From Denticeps clupeoides (taxonomy: Eukaryota; Chordata; Actinopteri; Clupeiformes; Denticipitidae): a DNA stretch of 64,000 bases. The position numbers and the translations under genes are program-made. The stretch covers positions 17,359,239 through 17,423,238 of the forward strand of contig NC_041726.1 in NCBI RefSeq assembly GCF_900700375.1, written 5' to 3'. The first letter of the stretch is position 1. The number at the start of each line of letters is the position of its first letter. Positions 1 to 15,700 of this stretch are shown one piece after another. The notes beneath the pieces are model-generated. The model did not search any database, was not told the DNA's origin, and worked only from the letters and a program-made list of their open reading frames with translations.

Positions 1-429
1 CTGATGCTAGTGAGCGAGCCAGGTGTGTTTCAAACACTCACAGTTACATAACATACAACAAATTAACTAACACAATGAAAGCTGTATATTTACCACATTC
101 TAATCTTATAGATGAATATTCTCTTAATAAAATCATAATTGTAAATGCAATATTCCATTTCTTATAATAGAGCTATGAATATTTTAAACTTTATCAAATG
201 GGTTATACTCAGAATCACATGCATTTATATATAAACACATACTCTCAGAATCAGGTTTCGTTTTTGCACACAGAATTGGTTTACTATAGGGCTAAAAGAG
301 TTGGCAACGAATTTCCTAATCGATTCGTTATGTCGCGCGACGCGGAGACGTTTGATTATTTAAAAAAAAAATTATTTGAGCGCGGAGTGAACACACTCGG
401 TCTCTCTCGCGCACAGATGCTAGCAGAGT

Positions 430-660
430 TTGGAGTCTCATAGACAGCGCGGAGCAAAAAAAGGTAGAGGACAGATACATGGCGGAGGCAGAGAAATCTG
501 CGCGAAAATATGCAAAAGCGACATGGCACGGCACGGGAGCACCACGGCAATGATCCTGCATCTGAAACGCAAACATGTTGGAGTGTTTGAGGAGGAAGAA
601 GGGAGTTCAGCACCAGGGGAAGTCGCTACAGAATCCTACTTTTGTTCCGTTTTGAAGTGA
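430..660 (+). pseudogene. hAT transposase fragment, BED-type zinc finger
   Basis: The frame reads REICAKICKSDMARHGSTT followed by AMILHLKRKH and an acidic stretch. HGSTTAM..HLKRKH is the hallmark of the BED finger at the N-terminus of hAT/ZBED transposases. The first zinc-binding cysteine looks displaced and no catalytic domain follows. This is a fragment, not a host gene. Confidence 0.6.
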
Positions 661-793
661 GGAACGTAATGTCCCTGGTCCTGGTGTTTAACTCGCCGCG
701 GAGGAGAACTAGACGGGGACTTACAGCGCCACCTACAGGTGTGGAGGGGGGATGAAACAGCGTTCGGACTGTTCTCTGCGTCTCCGCGTGGAC

Positions 794-910
794 GACTCGC
801 CTATTGTGTCCCTGAGCAAGACACTTAGCCCTAAGTTGCTCCAGGGGGACTGTCCCTGTAACTACTGATTGTCGCTCTGGATAAGGGCGTCTGATAAATG
901 CTGTAAATGT
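794..910 (+). repeat. SINE family B, internally deleted copy
   Basis: It keeps the body from TGTGTCCCTGAGCAAGACAC to the tail CTGATAAATGCTGTAAATG shared with copies at 36591 and 37051, but most of the tRNA-like head, including the B box, is missing. Confidence 0.75.
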
Positions 911-1078
911 TTACCCGTCATCCATCTTGACAAGCATGACAAGTTAGCGTTAGCTCGTTAATAACAGTAGTAAAGCAGGGGCGCTATAGTTACTTTGCAT
1001 TAAAAGACTAAAGACATGTTTTTATTCACTAGCCTTTTTCGGACCATTCATTTTTCAATCTGTTGTCATGTATAGCTA

Positions 1079-1416
1079 CACTGCAAAAAAAGCTTTTCTT
1101 ACCTAGTAATTTTGTCTCGTTTCCAGTCCAAATATCTAAAAAGAAAAAATGGCATGAGAAAATTAAGTGATGCTTAAAACTTCTGTTTGAGATTATATCT
1201 CATTAAGATTAGTTTTCTTACACCATTGGCAGATAATTTAGCTTGTTTTAAACAATCAATCAATCACTTAATTCTGAGATGTTTTATCAGAAAACAAGAC
1301 ATAATTTCTTGCTATTTCATGTGTCTAGTAAATGTATCTTGATTTAAGATTTTTTTAGAGATTTGGACTGAAATCAGGACAAAACTACTAAGTTAGAAAA
1401 GCATTTTTTGCAGTGT
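1079..1416. repeat. Foldback DNA element with CACTGCAAAAA ends
   Basis: The left end (1079-1142) and the reverse complement of the right end (about 1353-1416) match over roughly 60 bases, starting CACTGCAAAAAA. The inner parts are also partly self-complementary. It has no coding capacity. Elements with this end are common in fish genomes. Confidence 0.75.
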
Positions 1417-1785
1417 GTGTGTGTCAGTGTGAGAGTTTGTGAGTGTGTGCATCTGCAGTGTAGTGTACAGAACAAGTTCTGACATTCAAACAAATCCTGT
1501 TAAATTTTCTGATTTGTATTGTTCTTAATTTTTTTATAAATTATTTATCGTTCTGGCAGCTCAGGTGGCACTTTATTAAAAAAAAAAAAGTCTATATTTG
1601 GCAGATGTAAAGCATACATGTGTATGTTTTTTGTGTTAGTCCATTTTTATTTTATTATTATTATAACAGCTCAAGGAGCAACATGTTTGTGCACTTTCTA
1701 AAGATTTTGGTTCTGTTTTTGAATAAAGGGTTGGAAATGAATGCTTTTCTTGTTTTGTTTTGTTTTTTTTTATCCGATTAATAAA

Positions 1786-4076
<2,291 letters not shown>

Positions 4077-6044
4077 ATGCTGGCAAGGGACGAATGAGGA
4101 TGTACAGACTACATGCTGAACAACATAGTTACATCAGTGTTAAAGTTGTGTTTAAGACAATGTACATTTTAGGAAAAGAAGTAGATGTGATGCAAGGAAG
4201 GCTTTATCTAAAGCAAAGATATGGTTTTCTGTTTCACTGCTGTCATTAGTGTAAAAACTTGACAAGCCTGGTCCCCACCCAAACAAACAAGAACCTCATT
4301 CATGTTAGGCCATAAAAACCAACCTCATCACACTGAAATCAGGTAAAATGTCCTATCATGCTGTGTATTTCTATCTCAACTTCATACAGGTTTGTTTGGA
4401 CCACTGAAAGCATTTTTAGAAAAGGTTTTAATTATTAAAGGCAATCGTTTGTACTTTGCACTGCTAGAGACATAACAAAGTGTGACGTGCACTGGGTTGA
4501 CTAAATATAACATTGTAGCTTTGCACAACAGACAGTTTGATACTGTAACTGCACTGTAAAACAGTTGAGGCAAATTCTAATATAATTTTGCTGTGTTCCA
4601 TACTTAGGAATACACAAGTCTTGCTTAGACTTGAGTTAATAGAATGTAAGAATAATCCAGTTTTGTTGCGAGAACAAATTATAGTCAGTCTGATGGTTGT
4701 CTAAATATTCTGTGAACTCATGTTTTGTCACTAAATGTTGGTTTGACAGTTGCACTTGTCCAACAGAACCTCCTAGTTTTAGAAATAATGAACAATCTCT
4801 TCTAAAAATGAATTCAGTATCGAATTATGCACTTTGTCACCACACATCTACATCCATACACACACACACACACACATGAACACAACAACACACAAGTGTT
4901 CAGGTAGGCAGAGCACTCCAAACCTCTGTCCTTTCTGTTTTAACACTAACTTTGAACTGCGGTCCTGTCTGAAGAATGGTGGTGAATGGATGGTTATTAT
5001 TTAGAGGTACAATCTTCAGTAATACATTTAGGGGCAGGCCCAGCAGGTTGTGTTGGTGTTTCTTCAAATTTTGCTGAGTGTGGCTCCAGAAGGGACCCTG
5101 CTAGCCATATTCACACTCAAACTCAAGCTGGGCTGTAGCTACAGGTGATTTATTTTCATACCAAAAGATTTAAGAGAAATCAGATTACAAATATCTAAAG
5201 ATGTTAAGCTTTAACAGTTGTGGCATTGGTGTAGTCATGTAGAGAAGCTGTAGTGTTTGTGACCAAATAGTTTTTTGCCCTGCGGTGTCGCCAAAGCCAG
5301 AATACCTCATAACAGCCCAGCATGAATCTAGTGTCTCTCTTCTTTCCTTTTTCCTCCAAGCCAAATCGTCTTGCATCTTTGTATAGGCTAACCTTGCTGT
5401 GCCGATGACCAAACCAGGATCAGGCTTAAAGGAGGGAGCTCTGCATGTCCTCCTAGTTCAGCTTTATTTTTTGTACGCACTTAACCGTCAGTGTTTGGGT
5501 GTTGTGTTTGCTCACTCCTCCCGGCAATAGTTCTCAGTTTTTGTATTTATTTTCGAACAAAGTGGCTCTTGTTTTGGGAAATACTGTTTACCATTTGCAG
5601 GGATAAGAGGCTTGTACTGTAGGCCCTTCGCAGCTTTAATGTGGGTGAACACATGGAGGTTCCTTTTAATAATGAATGGTATGTTCCTTTAAACTTCATC
5701 ATGCCTTCATGTACTTTCGGTGACCAGTAATAAGGTTTCACTTTTCCAGCACTTAAAATTGGAACAGAGAGTTTTGTTGTTTTTGACCTTATTGAGTGGT
5801 GTTTATCAAGCGTGATGGACAAAGATGGTAATGCCTTGCTGGAACCTCACTTCTCTTGTCATAGCTGTTTACTCATCTGTTTGGTGCCTTCATTCATAAT
5901 TCCATGTTGAATGAACTGTATGTTGGAACTTTATGCCAGTCACATTGGGAAGTTTCTCCTTGCCTCCGTTGTTAAGTTAAAAAGTAAATTTCTTAGGGAC
6001 TTTCACACTGAAATAGAAATCACTTATCACCAATGCAATGTAAA

Positions 6045-6545
6045 TCTGGGCAGTGACTATGGAGATAACCTAGCTTCAAAATTCACAAATAAATGTAACA
6101 CCATTCACAAATACATTTTTTGCTGCAAACACCACGGTAAATTATATTAGGGGCAGTGGTGGCCTGGCGGTTAAGGAAACGACCCCATAATCAGAAGGTT
6201 GCTGGTTCGAATCCCGATCCTCCAAGGTGCCACTGAGGTGACACTGAAAGCATGATCCCCACACACTGCTCCCCGGGTGCGGTCAGGGATGTTTAAAAAA
6301 TCCAGAAATAAATGTAAGGGTAATCATAAATATATACAGTAGTTTGTAAATGTAGGTGTATCGGTTTGTAAATAAATGTAAATGCACTAACTCACACTCT
6401 ACTCTACACTACTCTCAGACTCTAAATTTGTGTACATTATATTTGTGAATCTTGCTAAATTTGATTTGTTGCTGAATCAAAAAATATATTTGTAAATGGT
6501 GTGAAATTCATTAATGAATTTTTAAACTAAACTATCTCTATAAGT
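6045..6545. repeat. Foldback DNA element carrying a nested SINE
   Basis: The left arm runs from CAGTGACTATGGAGATAACC to CACCATTCACAAATACATTT. It matches the reverse complement of the right arm (CAGTCACTTATAGAGATAG to CACCATTTACAAATATATTT). Arms are about 90 bases. A family A SINE sits between them. Confidence 0.65.
6150..6288 (+). repeat. SINE family A, 3'-truncated, nested in a foldback element
   Basis: Starts GGGGCAGTGGTGGCCTGGCG, has the B box GGTTCGAATCC and breaks off after CCCCGGGTGCGGTCAGGG, before the usual tail. Confidence 0.8.
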
Positions 6546-7874
6546 GACTGCTGAATAGATATAGAGTGGTATCTATCTGTCAATCTTCAGTACTGTAAAC
6601 ATGCTGTTGTGTGCTTTGAATCATTTGTTAGCTTACAATGCCTTTTTTGGCTGAATTTGGTAAATAAGCGCTGTTGTGTGGTGATGATCGTAACCATCAT
6701 TAGTAAAATATACTGTAAGTTTCATTTTGCCTTAAAGACTAATGACGTGCCGCTTTGTTGCTGATGTCGCTGTTCAGTGTGAATAAGTTACCTCTTGCTC
6801 CTAGTTAGAAAAACCACTGCACACCATCTCACCTGAACCTAACAATCAAAACTCTCTATTTTCTAATATCGCAATTGAATCAATCCAGGGATATAAGCGT
6901 TAGTCATTTAGCGCTGAGACACCAACCTCGTAGTGATCCCTCACTATGCCCTTTGCAAATCTTGTGCTTTCTTTTTATTTTTTGCAAAAAGAAAAAGTAT
7001 TTTACTGTTGTTATGCAGTAGCCTGTCATGGGTTTTCAGCTTTGTTCCTCAGTGAATCCCCCCCACAGATGATATAAGGCTCATGTGATTGCTAATTATT
7101 TAAGAAACTGAGATGTTTCAGATGGGGGGTCACCAGGAACAGCATGGAGAACCTGTGCAGGAACCTGTCAGTGTGGGTTTCATATGCTGGTATTGAAATG
7201 TATGCCAATAACCTGACAATCGCTTAAACTGGAAACCTACAGCATTCCGTGTATTAACACCTATTTCGTAAGTATTTAAACAATATGTTATATCAAGTGT
7301 GAAACAAAATATATATACATATTCGATTTGGCTATTTTGTTGATATTGTTATTTCAGTTATTGTTGTAATTATCATTATTTTATTGTATAAGGAAGTGCT
7401 GCTCCTGTAATGTTGACTGTAAACCAAAGTAAAAAATTTTGATAAAAAAGTGCACTGAGTTTGTGTTATCTTTTCATCAGGCCACACGATGGCAGGGTGG
7501 CTGGTGATGTGCTCTTGAATCTTGCTTTGTTGGTGTGGGTTTCCTCCTGGTTCTCTAGTTTCTGACTGAAGTCATCAATTTCATACACTAAATTGTCCGT
7601 ATGTGTGTGAATGAACAGTGTGTGTGTTTGTGTGTGTGTGCACGGCCTGCACTGGGCTGAGGCCCCGCCCTGGGTGAGACCAACCTTGCACCCTGTGTCC
7701 CAGAATGTGCTCTGCCAGCAACCCTGAGTAAGTCTGAGTGGGTGAATCACTGATTGTCTTTATATCCAAATTCTTACTTCTTATCTTTGATTGTAAATTC
7801 AATGTTTTTTTGTCTATTTGTGAATGGGAGACATTTACCATTTTTGTACTGGAACTATTTTCCCTTATAGATAC

Positions 7875-7880
7875 AATAAA
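7875..7880 (+). terminator. Candidate poly(A) signal of smad4
   Basis: AATAAA followed by AGTAAAG. It is the last good signal before the SINE pair and the syt11 promoter. Position in the transcript is inferred only. Confidence 0.4.
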
Positions 7881-8115
7881 AGTAAAGAAAGTATGAATCT
7901 TAACCGTAGTTGTGTATCATTTCTTCATTGTAGTGCATGGTGGTGAATGGATTTGGGTGTGTCCTGGACCGAGATAAAAATCACAAGGAACGCAGCCATT
8001 TTAAATAGAAAAAAACTTTTTATTATTAAACTAGTGCAAAAATAGTGCATATCAACGACATTTTGTTTACTACATGCATTTTCTCCACAACAACAGAATA
8101 GATTTTAATGTATTG

Positions 8116-8314
8116 GTGAAGTGATTGTCATTGTGATACACAGCACAGCACACACTGCACACAACGAAATGTGTCCTCTGTTGTAACCCATTGCAGTGTG
8201 TGGGGATGGTGCTTTGCTCACTGACACCTCAGTGTCACCTTGGCGGATCGGGATTCGAACTGGCAACCTTCTGATTACAGGGCCGCTTCCTTAACTGCTA
8301 GACCACCACTGCCC
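8116..8314 (-). repeat. SINE family A, left member of an inverted pair
   Basis: Reverse complement of the family A consensus, from GGGCAGTGGTGGTCTAGCAG (read on -) to the tail CAATGACAATCACTTCAC. Its neighbour at 8344 lies in opposite orientation only 29 bases away. Confidence 0.85.
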
Positions 8315-8343
8315 ATATGTCCACAGAATGCATGTTGCAAATC

Positions 8344-8569
8344 AGGAAGCGGCCCTGTAATCTGAAGGTTGCCGGTTTGAATCCCGATCTGCCAAGGTGC
8401 CACTAAGGTGCCACTGAGCAAAGTACCGTCCCCACACACTGCTCCCCGGGCGCCTGTCATGGCTGCCCACTGCTCACTCAGGGTGATGGGTTAAATGCAG
8501 AGGGCAAATTTCACTGGGTGCATCGTGTGCTGTGCTGCTGTGTATCACATGTGACAATCACTTCACTTA
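8344..8569 (+). repeat. SINE family A, right member of an inverted pair
   Basis: Begins inside the head (AGGAAGCGGCCCTGTAATC), has a B box with one change (GGTTTGAATCC) and a complete tail ending GACAATCACTTCACTTA. Confidence 0.85.
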
Positions 8570-8819
8570 CTTAGATCATTTGTTGACAAAATATAATTTT
8601 TTTGGATAAAATTACTTTTTGCTACTATGTTTGCTAATGTCGTTTTGGGGACTTTCACTTGCTTCCAGCATATAAACTTGAAGGACAATGTTTTCATTTG
8701 CTTTCTAAATATCAGGTGCCAATGAAAAAAGGTCATATTGTGCCCCCCTCCCCTTACAATTAGCACAGTAACCAGGTTCTTCACAGGATCTGATGCAGGT
8801 CCGAGTTTATGGGCATGTC

Positions 8820-9207
8820 CCTTTATAGCCATCCGCGTCTAGCAGCTGGTGTGACGTCGGGACTGACGCTGGTTATGAAACGTTCTTTCTCCCTTACTCC
8901 GGCTGTAGGCGTCGCTTAAATCCAGACCGATCTTCTTCTCCCGCGCCACACTCGCGCCGCAGCTGCGCCTCGTGGAGGAGGGGAGAGCTGGAGCGGGCGG
9001 GCGGAGAGCATCATCACCACCACCACCATCATCATCATCATCCTCGCCACCACCATCACCACCATTCTCCTCCTCCTCGCTCTGCCCCAGATACAGCAGA
9101 CGCATTAACGTTAACGGGGAAAGACGAGGAATGGACATAAAATAGATCTGGCTACATCTTTTTTATGTTAATTTTTGGTTTGTTTTCTAAACGCGTTGAG
9201 CGTCAAA
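8820..9207 (+). promoter_or_regulatory. syt11 promoter and 5' UTR, CpG-rich
   Basis: GC and CpG content rises sharply here, just before the syt11 start codon at 9208. A cAMP-response-like TGACGTCG lies at 8851-8858. A CAT/CAC-rich trinucleotide stretch covers about 9009-9065. The transcription start cannot be placed exactly. Confidence 0.6.
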
Positions 9208-9752
9208 ATGGCTGAGGTTACGAACATCAGACCAGCATACGGTAAGCAGAAAGGACTGCGATTTCTAGACTATACGTATTAATGTATCATTAACATGGAG
9301 ACGGTGTTTCCTGCAGATTTTAGGTGAATGTGGTGTATCAGTATAACATTATAGGATGAAGATGGTATTTCCTGTAGAATTTAGGTGAATGTGGTGTAGT
9401 AATATAACATGATAGCATGGATACCTATTTGGTCACTGGCTACCACATTAGATTATGTCAATAATTAAGAAGGTGTTCCCTGGAGAAAACAGTTTATGAA
9501 CAAAGTGTTGTTCCTTGATAATGTTGTTCTTCAGGTCCTTTGTGCTGTGATGGCACATGCTATTTAAATGACCAGGTTTTGTTAATAAAAGGGTGTCCAG
9601 GAGTACAAGCTCACTTGTTCATTTGAATTAGAATAACTGTATTGAAGTGACTGTATATGAAGCTACGGTTGAGGGAGAAGTGAAGTGTTGTTATTTTTAT
9701 ATTGTGTGTATGTGCATGTGTGTGTGCCCATGCACAAATTGGAGGATAAAGG

Positions 9753-9790
<38 letters not shown>

Positions 9791-12700
9791 CTTTCTCTGT
9801 TCCAAATGTCTGATTCATGCGTGAGCTGGGGCAAGGATGACGTCAGGTCTATTCCCGGTGCTTGGTGCATCAACCGGCCCCCGTTCATCTGTTGTGTGAG
9901 TTAAGGCCACCAGTGGATCTAGAGAAATGTGACCATGTTTTTTATGTTTATTGTGTAATTTTATGTAATTGTGTCATAACTAACCCTTAAGGGAAGAAAG
10001 AAAATATGAACACCAAGATTAATCAACTGATCCTACTTATCTAGCTATTGGTCTGTGTGTCTTCCGGTCAATCTATTGATCCTGCATTACACCCACCACT
10101 TGATGCCACCTGTTCTGCCATGATCACCCTGTGTCTGGGTGATCCGTGTGTGATGTAATTAAATGGTCAAATTTGTGGAAAGCATGTCTCTTGCTGCTCA
10201 AATGGGAAATTGGAGCTTGGGTGTAGTATGTAGGTTTGACAGAATGAGCCGGATGGAGAGGAAGGAATATGTGTACAGCCAGCCATAATTACTTCAGATG
10301 GAAGAGCATCGATCTAAAAGGCATTTCCGGCTCCTGCTATGGTCCTTTATTGATTTCATAAGATGCTGTTTTGTATCTTGCTGTACATAATAACCCATTT
10401 ATTTGAAGCATTTCATAAAAATGAAGGTTTTTAGCTTGCCTAAAATGACTTCCACCACCTAGGAGCCAAGACAAACAAGAGTCTAGATGAATGCCTTCCT
10501 AGTACAATGAGAGATGGTGGTACCAGTGGAGTAGTGCTGGAGGATCAGAGAGATCGAGGTGCGGAGTGAGGAGAGATCTGATCTACAAGGTAGCAGTGGA
10601 GTGGTATGGCAGAACTTGGAAAGGTTGCAATAATATCCATGTGAAAGTTCTCTAATTCACACTGACGTCAGTAGAGAAAGGATGTTATTTACATTTACAG
10701 TTTGCCCAGACTGCAGAAACCGGAAGACAAGACTGGAATTGAAATTCCCTATTTAAGTATGTTCCAGAATCTTGTAGTCATACTTATTACTACATTATGA
10801 CTACATGTTGGAGGATACAAATACACTAAGATTATCACTTTTTAATTCCTTCAGGTTTGGAAATTGTAATTACAAATGTGAAAGTAGTTCATATCTCCAA
10901 AACTACAGTAAATAGCTGCCTAAACAGTTTACCATTTTGCTACAAGTGGCATTCAATTCATTATATAAAAATAAGTTTAAATAGAAGTTCAATTATATTA
11001 ATTTATTACATTAATGTAACTAAAGTTCAACATTAGTTATGGCAGTTGTATTTAACCTAAAACTACCAATTGTCAGATTTCGCTGTGGACATTCGCTGGC
11101 TGCAGTGTGTTCGAGAGCAGCCACCCAGAACAATGGGATGATTTATGCTGTCGACCATGTTGTCACGGTGACAGGCATCTTGTCTGAAATGCTCTCTCTG
11201 GTCTCCAGCCATGTACTACCTGGATGAGAGTTGTCACAAGTTCAAGGTGGCATATTGATTTTCTTCTGGTCATGATTATTTCAGTTTTGGAGGCAGAGCA
11301 CTAACCCTGCTAACTAGCCTGGGGATATTTTGTATTGTAAAGTCAAAGATATTCTCAGGATTTACATAAACAAATTGATAAAACAGGAAAGAAACATAAT
11401 CTTTAATGAGGCTTGCATGTGCATGTAATGCATTCACCTGTGCAACTTTAAAGCATCCAGAATGAGGAAGTAGAGTGTGTATGAAAGCTGTCAATCATCA
11501 GGCTCCTCACAATTTAAACTGTTCTGTGTGACAGAAATAGTTACACAACAAAAAAGGATACTTAGTTCCTCTTCTTACAGATAACTACCAAGATACAGAT
11601 AACTATCAATTGTTTCTTTTTTTTTTTTTTTTTTTTACTGTTTATGCAAATTCTAAGGGTGCCTTTGGCCTTACACTAATGAACAAGCCCCATGTACCAC
11701 ATGTACCACATGTGCAACCAAATCGGAGGCAGCGTTTGTACGGCCAGCCATTTGGAGGAGTCTCCCTGTGGTTTACGCAACAGCCACATACTGTGCATCC
11801 AGAAAGTATTGCCAGCACATCACTTTTGTTACAGCCTTATTTTAAAATGGATTAAAGACATTTTTCCTCAGAATTCTACACACAACACCACATATTGACA
11901 ACGTGAAAAAAAAGGTTTTGGCAAATTATTAAAAATAAAAAAATGCAATTGCAAAAGTCTTTTTGAATGTGATTCTACATGCTTGGCACTCCAAGAGTTT
12001 TTTTAAGAGTTTTATAGCACGTGTTTTATTTTTCATGGTCAATGTTTTTTTCCACACCACATACTTTGCTTTCATAACCACCAGAAGCTAGCTTCCATTT
12101 CTCTGCCTCAGCATCCATTTTAGCACTAATTGCTAATTGCTTTAGCACTATTTGGCCCTTTAATATTGCCTGCTAACAGTACATATACCATTATGGATCT
12201 TGTGGTAGGCTGGTGGGTAACACACCTGCCTATGAACCAGAAGACCCAGGTTCAAACCCCACTTAATATCATTGTGTCCCTGAGTGTCTCCAGGGGGGGA
12301 CTGTCCCTGTCACTGTCCCTGTCACTGTCCCAAGTCGCTCTGGATAAGGGCATCTGATAAATGCTATAAATTCCTTTAAAAATGTTTAATTCTTTTGAAA
12401 CTGGCATTTATCAATTGTTTTAAAATCACTTTCTTGTAGCCTCCTCCGGCTTTGTGAGTATCAACTATTTTGCCAAGTAGTTGCTTAGAGGAGACCATAG
12501 ATGTTCATTTTACATGCAAGTCTGTGGAGTCAGAAAATTCCTAACAAAGATCATTTACATTTTACCTTGCCCATAGTTTACTGTGTTTATGATGATCACT
12601 CCCTTGGATCTTCGTCATCAGCCCTGTCTCTTTATGCTCTCATTGCTCACTGATGAGCTTTTGAATGCAGCTGATTAATCAGCGTCTGTTTTGCTGACGT

Positions 12701-15700
12701 TCCTCACTCCACCTCCCCACCTCTACTAAGAGCATCAAATGACTTGCTTCCTTTTTTTTTATGTGACGCACGCACTTGAACACAATTCTTTTTTGCATTA
12801 TAATGGTGGAGGCATGATAACTGTAGTTGCTGTTGTTCTTACCCAGAGCAAATTCTGGAGCAATGCAAGCATGAGTGTTAACCAGCGAAAATCCACTCAT
12901 CTTTGACCGGGTGAAAGGTCTGGGGATGCTCAGCACAGAAAGTCTCCAAAATACAGCTGCAGAGATGTTAAGTGAATTATTTAGTAGATCATTAACCTGG
13001 AGTCAGAGGTGCGATTGCAGATGACCTCTGAAAGGTGAAGAGCGTTAATTATTCATCAGCCAATTATTTGACAGAAAGCCCAGAACTCTAACTTGTGGAC
13101 GGGCTCTCAGCAGTACAACTTATAGAAGCATTCCATTCTTTCCCCATCATTGTCCTCCTCATTCAATCTTGTGCCCGCCCTCCGAGGCTCCGTCTCTTGG
13201 CAACGAGAGCAGCTGACTTTTAAACAGACATCTAAAAAAGTGACATCATCTGTTTAAGAGTCCCCTGGAGACAGGTGAAATGGCCAGCAGAGCTGGGGTG
13301 GGGCTAGGTCTTTGTTCTGGAGATAAAACAGCTGACTGAATGCTAGAAAAAAATTACAGCAATCCGAACGCCACAGGAAATGGAGTGTGATGCCTACAAT
13401 TGTATTAAATTAGGAAATATATAGTCTTATAGTTCCTTGGTTCCTGTAGATATTTATTTATTTATCTTATAATAAAATATTCTTATTGCCGAAGCAGTTC
13501 ATTTATAATACATTTAACCATGCTTTTTACCTACTGTCATATTTGCAGCAAATTATCCTATTTTGAATTAATTTTTCTGACCAAAAATTGCATAGTGAAA
13601 CTAGCTGTCAAGCAGCCCTATAGCAGTCTATACTGTTATTAATATTTGGATAGATGCCTTGTGTTTAGGGACAAATGTCGCCGTCACATTTAGTGAAACT
13701 AGTGAAACTAGGGGTGTTTCACAAAAATGAAAAAATGAAACCTAAGGACCAAGAACATGAATCACATGGGATGTATTTTTTACCACAGGTGTTTTTAAAA
13801 GTTTAGATCAATTTCCAAGAGTATGTGGGAACACACACTGTTCTGCAGTCACTAAAACACAGGGCTGGTTCCCCCTCTTATCTGTCCTCTTATCTGTCCT
13901 TGCTCTATGTTTTCCTCACTTATGCTTTTTCTCTTGTGTGTGGCTATGCACCAGACACTGGGTCTGTCCTTCCAGCTCCCCTTCTCTCAACTGCTGGGAC
14001 CCAAGGTGGTGTGGTGTCACAACACAGAAAGGAGGAAGAGGACCCAGGCATTGAATATTAACACAATTTTTATTTTAAACTGGACAAACAAACATATAGG
14101 GCTCTACTATGGGACAGGGGACTGGAAGAAAGGCACCACACACACACAGGGATCACTCCACATATACACAAAACCTGAAAAGAAAACACACAACCGTTAA
14201 ATACACCAGACCCTGGAGGCACACCGCCTCAGACCAATACCAATACATTTTTAAAGAACGTGACTCTCTTTGCTCAGTTCCTTGTTTAATACTGGAACCT
14301 AAAGCACTGATGCAGGCAAACTTAAATATGGAGGATGTCAGTTGTAGGGAATCAAGGGGGCATGACATGCAATCAGAGCGCTGGGAACCTTTGTCAGGTG
14401 TGCTCATTCTTACTGTACGGGATCCAATGTGACAAGTGGAGTGCTCAGATTTATTCAAAAAAGGACAATGGAACAGAAATGATTGAGCAGTTCTCTCATG
14501 TCGAAAATTTGCAGGTTATGGATAGTGACCGAGAGAGTGCAGTTGTATATCATCACTTTGTGAATACTTTGGTGTTATTGTCATATTGTATCAATCATAT
14601 TTTTTACTCCACGTGTTCAGAATACTCCTGAGACCTCATTATAAGTGATCTGAGTAATAACACACAGATACTCTCTCACACACACAAACACACTTATCCA
14701 ATGAGAAATATGCTCTCTCTGCGTCATTTTCATCATCCCCATTGCTTTTAGCACAACAGCAGATGAATATCTGAATATCCATAACAATGGTCAGCAGGGT
14801 TCACATGTCAACAGTATTTCAGCCAAACTGTCTGCATCATGATTAAATGGCAAAACATATTTACACATATTTACACAGCTATATACTAAAGCCTATAGTA
14901 TCAGCAGCTGTGTGAGCATTTTTAATCTCTAGTGACAGTTGTCAGCAATATGCTGTCCCTCTTGCTTTAGTTGTCCCATGCCCAGGTATGGACATTTCTG
15001 TTAAAGTGGAAGCTTTTAAGTAGGGATGATGTAATGGTGTCAGATAATGAGTGAGGGTGTCTGAGGATGAGCTCTCAGGTTTTTGTTCATGTGTCTGTCT
15101 GCAGTGCTGTTGTTGTAGTCTTTGCAGGTTTATGCAAGGTTGGTTTGCATGGTTGCCATAGTTAGGTTCAATATGGGCATTGTAGAACACTTCCTGTTCT
15201 TTCAGCTGTAGTCCTCGGAACCAAACCAGCCCTAGAATCTTGATCAGCTCTGCCTTGCTGAGAAGAGCCTCATTGTTTCCATGGTGACTCTGGGTTGGAA
15301 ACACTGGAGAGCACTGACATAGTGGGATCAGTGCAGGATGGAATGAGATGCAGCATAACAGACAAGATGGGAAAATTTAGCAGTTATATAAATTTAAAGT
15401 GCTCTAAATACATTGACATTTTCATCAGATATATTTCATCAAATAATAACTCACAGGATCATATCTGGTCCCAGAAAAATGTTTTGTAGTGAAGTTGTCA
15501 GGGATGCAGGAAGGAATGGACACAAAGGCACAAGTAAAAAAACAGGGGATTTATTGAACTCAAAAGATAATTGACCGTGCTTCCTTCTTTGTAAAGGTTT
15601 TGCACAGCTTTGTAGATATTCCTTTATAAAATAAGCCGTGCCTTAACATTTTTGCTGTAGCTTCATAGTTGTAGTGTGACTTCACTGGTCCCCTTTTTCA

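Larger units (their letters stand above)
4077..8115 (+). other. smad4 3' UTR and downstream intergenic DNA
   Basis: No coding signal was found. The sequence is AT-rich and unique, apart from a short CA run (about 4857-4876), a foldback element with a nested SINE (6045-6545) and a GT-rich patch (7600-7640). The best poly(A) signal is at 7875-7880. A 3.8-kb 3' UTR would be long but Smad4 mRNAs are known for long 3' UTRs. Confidence 0.5.

Noticed and set aside
8839-9138. Minus-strand open stretch with Asp/Gly runs
   Set aside because: It is the antisense of the CAT/CAC repeat in the syt11 5' UTR.
15020-15080. Box C/D snoRNA candidate in syt11 intron 1 (GATGATG ... CTGA)
   Set aside because: No terminal stem, no C'/D' pair and poor box C.
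13825-15304. Several overlapping open stretches of about 80-120 codons on both strands
   Set aside because: They overlap one another on opposite strands within syt11 intron 1, have no recognisable domains and no matching splice sites; part of the region looks like worn repeat.
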